IMG/VR virus record: IMGVR_UViG_3300047481_003086
Span: 1-42,553 of that record
From: a virus
DNA length: 42,553 nt
Strand: one strand, 5' to 3'
Shown here: one piece after another, positions 39,426-42,553 of the stretch
Numbering within the stretch: the first letter of the stretch is position 1
Layout of the letters: every line of letters begins with the position of its first letter
Translations under genes and position numbers: made by a program
The notes under the pieces: model-generated
What the model was told of the DNA's origin: nothing
Seen by the model: only the letters and a program-made list of their open reading frames with translations
Databases searched by the model: none

Positions 39426-40091
39426 ATGATACTACAAGTTTTAAAGAATGACACGTTTCTGGTCGAACCGTTATTACCTACTCGTGGGACAGAGAAATCC
39501 ACTGGGTATGACATAAAGGCCATATCTGAACCAGAAATAGTCGGTGTGAAAGATGCCGATAAAGAGTATTACTCTGAATATTACTCCTCGATAGATTATA
39601 TCCAATATAGGACTGGGTTGTTTGTTTCACCAAAATCCTCCACGAGCTTTACTCCGTTTGGAAACGATGTCGTTGAGTATGACATTCTATTGATGCCTAG
39701 GTCATCTATATCAAAATACAATTTATCCCTTGCAAATTCCGTGGGCCTCATAGACACTGATTATAGAAACGAAATCTTAGTTAGATTCAACTATATTTGG
39801 CAGCCGGAAGATTACACCGTCATCAATGGTAGGATTTTTGGAAAACCAAATCTTTCTAAAATCTACAAACGTGGAGACGCGGTGGCTCAGATTAAAGTCA
39901 CCGTGGTTGAGAGGGTAACTTTTCATCTAACCGATTCGTTAGATTCTACCACTCGGACCGGAGGATTTGGGAGCACTGATTCCAGTGCAAAGGAAACATT
40001 GCTCGAAAAGTTTAACTTAAAAACGCAAGAGTCAGCCGTATCTAAGAGATATTTGGACAACATCAAAGAAAGAGAAAAACAGTTTATATGA
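39426..40091 (+). CDS. dut: dUTPase (dUTP nucleotidohydrolase)
   Basis: A 221-aa trimeric-type dUTPase that removes dUTP and supplies dUMP. All five motifs are visible in order: STGYDIKA, MPRSSIS, GLIDTDYRNEI, KRGDAVAQ, and RTGGFGSTDSS near the end. A roughly 55-residue insertion (VGVKDADKEYYSEYYSS region) lies between motifs 1 and 2. A C-terminal helical tail beyond motif 5 (FNLKTQESAVSKRYLDN) is longer than in most dUTPases. It ends overlapping the next glycosyltransferase gene by 4 bases. Confidence 0.92.
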   Translation: MILQVLKNDTFLVEPLLPTRGTEKSTGYDIKAISEPEIVGVKDADKEYYSEYYSSIDYIQYRTGLFVSPKSSTSFTPFGNDVVEYDILLMPRSSISKYNLSLANSVGLIDTDYRNEILVRFNYIWQPEDYTVINGRIFGKPNLSKIYKRGDAVAQIKVTVVERVTFHLTDSLDSTTRTGGFGSTDSSAKETLLEKFNLKTQESAVSKRYLDNIKEREKQFI

Positions 40092-41413
40092 ACAAACCAT
40101 TATGTATTTTACAGTCAGCATTATTCACCCGTAGTGGATACGGTGAATGGTCATTAGCGATGGCTAAATCGTTGCTTAGATACGGTAAGTTGGATTTGAA
40201 GATCGTCCCTACTCGTTGGGGAGGATGTCCGTCCAAGACGTCGCTTTCCGACATGGAGACTCCTGAGGACATCGAATTGTTTAATCGTATTCTTCGACAG
40301 CCGTTACAAAAGCAGCCGGAAGTATTCATTCAAATGACTATTCCAAACGAATATCAGGCCCCCGCAAAGGTGAATATTGGTATGACCGCTGGAATTGAAA
40401 CCACAGTTCCACCGGGAGAGTGGATAGAGGGGATGAACCGGATGACGGCGAATTTCGTTTTATCCAATTTCGTCAAGGATGTGTTTCAAAAAACGGTATT
40501 GACAAAACAAAACCCAAATGGGACGAAAGAAGAGATTAAACTGAAGAAACCCATCGAAGTAGTCAACTGGGGCGCAGACACATCCATCTATAAAAAGACG
40601 GACGAGAAGTGTCCAACCTTAGATTCAGAACTTTCTGCGGTAAAGGAAGATTTTTGCTTTTTATTCGTAGGACAGTGGACGCACAGCAATGGATTGTTCA
40701 GTGACAGAAAAGACATCGGAATGTTGATTAAGACGTTCTGTGAAGCCTTCGCGAATCAGAAGAACAAGCCTGCTCTCATACTTAAAACCAGTGGAGTAGC
40801 GTTCTCTCAGGTAGATAAACACGAGTGTCTACGGAGGATAAACGCTATTAAGGCCACTGTCCAGGGTGACCTTCCAAACGTGTATCTTCTTCACGGAGAA
40901 TTGTCCGATGTCGAAATGAACGCACTATTCAATCACGAGAAGGTCAAGTGCCACGTAAGCTTCACTCACGGTGAGGGCTACGGCCATCCACTTTTACTGG
41001 CCTCTTTGAGCGGTAAACCGATAATGGCGTCGGATTGGAGTGGACATTTGGATTTCTTGAACAGAGACAATTCCTATCTTCTCCCAGGAGAAATCAAACC
41101 GGTCAGAGGAGATTCTGTAAATCAGTGGATAATCAGAGAATCGTCTTGGTTCCATGTAAACTATGAGAAAGCCAAGGAAAAGTTGAGAGGAATGGTCACG
41201 AACTATGACAAACTAACTGAGAAAGCACTCGTAGCAAGCATAGTAAACAAAGATAAGTTCAGCAAGGAAGCGATAGACGTCCAATTCCATGCTATGTTGG
41301 ATAAATACATTCCGGAGTTTCCAACTACTAGCCAGATTGTTCTTCCGAAGTTGAAAAAACTTGAACTTCCTACGTTGAAGAAGATAGAATTGCCAACTTT
41401 GAAGAAAGTGTAA
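40088..41413 (+). CDS. GT4-family glycosyltransferase with repeat tail
   Basis: A 441-aa GT-B enzyme. The N-terminal domain reads CILQSALFTRSGYGEWSLAM (acceptor Gly-rich loop), then FIQMTIPNEYQAPAKVNIG and GIETTVPPGEWIEGMN. The C-terminal domain has HVSFTHGEGYGHPLLLASLS and GKPIMASDWSGHLDFLN, the donor-binding E-x7-like region. The last 23 residues are three short copies of LPxLKK(L/I)E, a Leu-Pro-Lys tail that may dock to a partner. It overlaps dUTPase by 4 bases and precedes the GT2 gene by 1 base. The sugar and acceptor are unknown. Confidence 0.82.
   Translation: MNKPLCILQSALFTRSGYGEWSLAMAKSLLRYGKLDLKIVPTRWGGCPSKTSLSDMETPEDIELFNRILRQPLQKQPEVFIQMTIPNEYQAPAKVNIGMTAGIETTVPPGEWIEGMNRMTANFVLSNFVKDVFQKTVLTKQNPNGTKEEIKLKKPIEVVNWGADTSIYKKTDEKCPTLDSELSAVKEDFCFLFVGQWTHSNGLFSDRKDIGMLIKTFCEAFANQKNKPALILKTSGVAFSQVDKHECLRRINAIKATVQGDLPNVYLLHGELSDVEMNALFNHEKVKCHVSFTHGEGYGHPLLLASLSGKPIMASDWSGHLDFLNRDNSYLLPGEIKPVRGDSVNQWIIRESSWFHVNYEKAKEKLRGMVTNYDKLTEKALVASIVNKDKFSKEAIDVQFHAMLDKYIPEFPTTSQIVLPKLKKLELPTLKKIELPTLKKV
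41342..41410 (+). repeat. Three-copy 24-base repeat at glycosyltransferase C-terminus
   Basis: Three imperfect 24-base units encode LPKLKKLE, LPTLKKIE and LPTLKKV at the very end of the protein. Copies differ at synonymous and a few other sites. Confidence 0.7.
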
Positions 41414-41414
41414 A

Positions 41415-42086
41415 ATGAATGATGTCATAATATCTTATCTGGTTACGTGTAAGAACGAAGGGGAACAGCTTAGGGATCTTTTACGAGTTCTATCGAATTA
41501 CAGTCTGGGTTGTGAGTGCGTCATCCTCGATGATTACACTGACCACGAACTCACCCGAGCGGTGCTTAACGAAACTAAGAACGACCCGTTTTTTAGAATA
41601 GAATTACACCACCTAAATAAGAATTATTCGGAACACAAGAATTACGGAAAGTCTCTCTGTAGAGGCAAATGGGTGTTTCAGATTGACGCCGATGAAATTC
41701 CTTCCGAGACATTGCTCCAGAATTTGCAGGAAATACTCCTTTCAAATGAAAGTGTGGAATTGTTTTGGCTTCCACGGATAAACAACTTCATCGGAGTGAC
41801 CGACGCCCATGCGAAGCAGTGGGGATGGAATATAAACAATCCTAATAAGTGGGTAAACTGGAACAACGGAGATTATCAAGGTAGACTTTTCAAAAATCTC
41901 CCTCACTTGGAGTGGAAGCGACCGCTGCACGAAAAAATAGAAGGGTTCAGGGTAGAATCTTGGTTTCCGAAAGAAGAAGACTTCGCGTTGATTCACACGA
42001 AGACAATAGAGAAACAGATAGAGACTAATTTGGGTTACAACAAAAATTTCAGTGAAGAGTTGAATAAGGGGCATAACCTAAAATGA
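41415..42086 (+). CDS. GT2-family glycosyltransferase
   Basis: A 223-aa GT-A enzyme of family 2. It shows the N-terminal strand IISYLVTCKNEGEQLRDLL, then ECVILDDYTDHE, GKWVFQIDADEIPS with the metal-binding D-A-D, and a Trp-rich NNPNKWVNWNNGDYQGRLF acceptor part with LHEKIEG. Such small enzymes often lack the membrane anchor of host GT2s and act on soluble acceptors. It is coupled to the GT4 gene by a 1-base gap and to the DUF5662 gene by a 4-base overlap. Substrate unknown. Confidence 0.85.
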   Translation: MNDVIISYLVTCKNEGEQLRDLLRVLSNYSLGCECVILDDYTDHELTRAVLNETKNDPFFRIELHHLNKNYSEHKNYGKSLCRGKWVFQIDADEIPSETLLQNLQEILLSNESVELFWLPRINNFIGVTDAHAKQWGWNINNPNKWVNWNNGDYQGRLFKNLPHLEWKRPLHEKIEGFRVESWFPKEEDFALIHTKTIEKQIETNLGYNKNFSEELNKGHNLK

Positions 42087-42553
42087 ACGACAACAAGGTG
42101 AGATATTTACAAGAGACTCGTTGCCACGTCCGATCCGTGCAACTGTATCTAAGCGAGTTCTCAGGAGAGCTTTACCGCAGGGGAATCCTTCACGACAATT
42201 CAAAGTTTTATGAACCAGAGTTGACGGGATTTTCTGAAAACATAGACAACGTTCCGAATATTGTTTATGGGAGCGAAGAACACTCCAGGAAATTGCTGGA
42301 GATGAAGCCTATTATAGATGTTCATCACGAAGAAAACCGACACCACCCGGAACACTGGGATAACGGTGTGGATGATATGTCATTGTTGGATATAATCGAG
42401 ATGTTGATTGATTGGAAGTGTGCATCGCAACGATACAAAGATGGAAGCCTACGAAAGTCGGTAGACATAAATTGTGAAAAATATAACATATCCCCACAAC
42501 TCAAAAAGATACTCTTGAATACGATTCGAGATCATTTCCCGGAGGACGCGTGA
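42083..42553 (+). CDS. DUF5662-family protein, HD-like
   Basis: A 156-aa protein reaching the last base of the window with its own TGA stop, so it is complete. GILHDNSKFYEPELTGF near residue 34 and VHHEENRHHPEHWDNGVDDM near 80 carry the His/Asp pattern of this phage-encoded family, resembling an HD-type metal site. DIIEMLIDWKCASQR follows. The natural substrate of the family is not known to me; nucleotide hydrolysis is a reasonable guess. Confidence 0.78.
   Translation: MNDNKVRYLQETRCHVRSVQLYLSEFSGELYRRGILHDNSKFYEPELTGFSENIDNVPNIVYGSEEHSRKLLEMKPIIDVHHEENRHHPEHWDNGVDDMSLLDIIEMLIDWKCASQRYKDGSLRKSVDINCEKYNISPQLKKILLNTIRDHFPEDA

Noticed and set aside
1-42553. tRNA genes, CRISPR arrays, insertion sequences, integrase or attachment sites
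   Set aside because: No gap is large enough with tRNA-like arms, no spaced repeats were found, and no transposase or integrase motif was seen.

Overview
The window is a gene-dense, almost entirely plus-strand stretch of a large tailed-phage genome (Caudoviricetes, contractile tail, distantly T4-like). The evidence is a T4-type core: a gp19-like tail tube, a gp26-like chaperone, a tape measure protein, a LysM baseplate protein and a baseplate hub, next to gp32-like SSB, UvsX/RecA-like recombinase, RNase H/FEN nuclease, gp41/DnaB-like helicase, gp62-like clamp-loader subunit, dNMP kinase and dUTPase. About 49 protein genes are supported, mostly abutting or overlapping by a few bases. No tRNA, CRISPR array, insertion sequence or integrase was seen. 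GC is around 40% by eye. The host cannot be named. Many starts lack a Shine-Dalgarno sequence and have A-rich leaders, which hints at a host that depends little on Shine-Dalgarno pairing.

Layout: 1-1204 holds a 5'-nucleotidase and a nucleotidyltransferase. 1301-12024 is the tail and baseplate block, interleaved with two genes that may encode virion-packaged proteins. 12069-19449 is replication and recombination: a divergent family A polymerase, three unknown genes, SSB, RecA-like and RNase H. 19538-20365 is an isolated minus-strand gene with its own terminator. 20480-23951 holds the replicative helicase and a monomeric B12-dependent ribonucleotide reductase. 24003-32841 is accessory-rich: a membrane PAS protein, a Mom-like DNA-modification protein, a lysine-rich possible head protein, a MoxR-type AAA+ ATPase with a VWA partner, a strongly promoted small protein, a DruA-family protein and an MBL-fold hydrolase. 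32963-36611 carries the clamp-loader subunit, dNMP kinase, a second DruA-family protein and a glycosyltransferase. 36665-42553 is a glycosyltransferase cluster, one member of which is split into two genes, with dUTPase, a ribbon-helix-helix regulator and a DUF5662 protein.

How the genes work together: nucleotidase, dUTPase, dNMP kinase and ribonucleotide reductase shape the dNTP pool. Polymerase, clamp loader, helicase, SSB, recombinase and RNase H copy and recombine the genome. Mom-like, DruA-like and glycosyltransferase proteins probably alter or protect DNA or decorate virions. The tail genes form one transcription block. The main sequence-level signals are a recurrent ATATTTATA motif just upstream of likely late genes (the reverse complement of the T4 late promoter), a +1 frameshift site in the tail chaperone, a repeated I-x-E peptide in three proteins that resembles capsid-targeting sequences, and the split glycosyltransferase.
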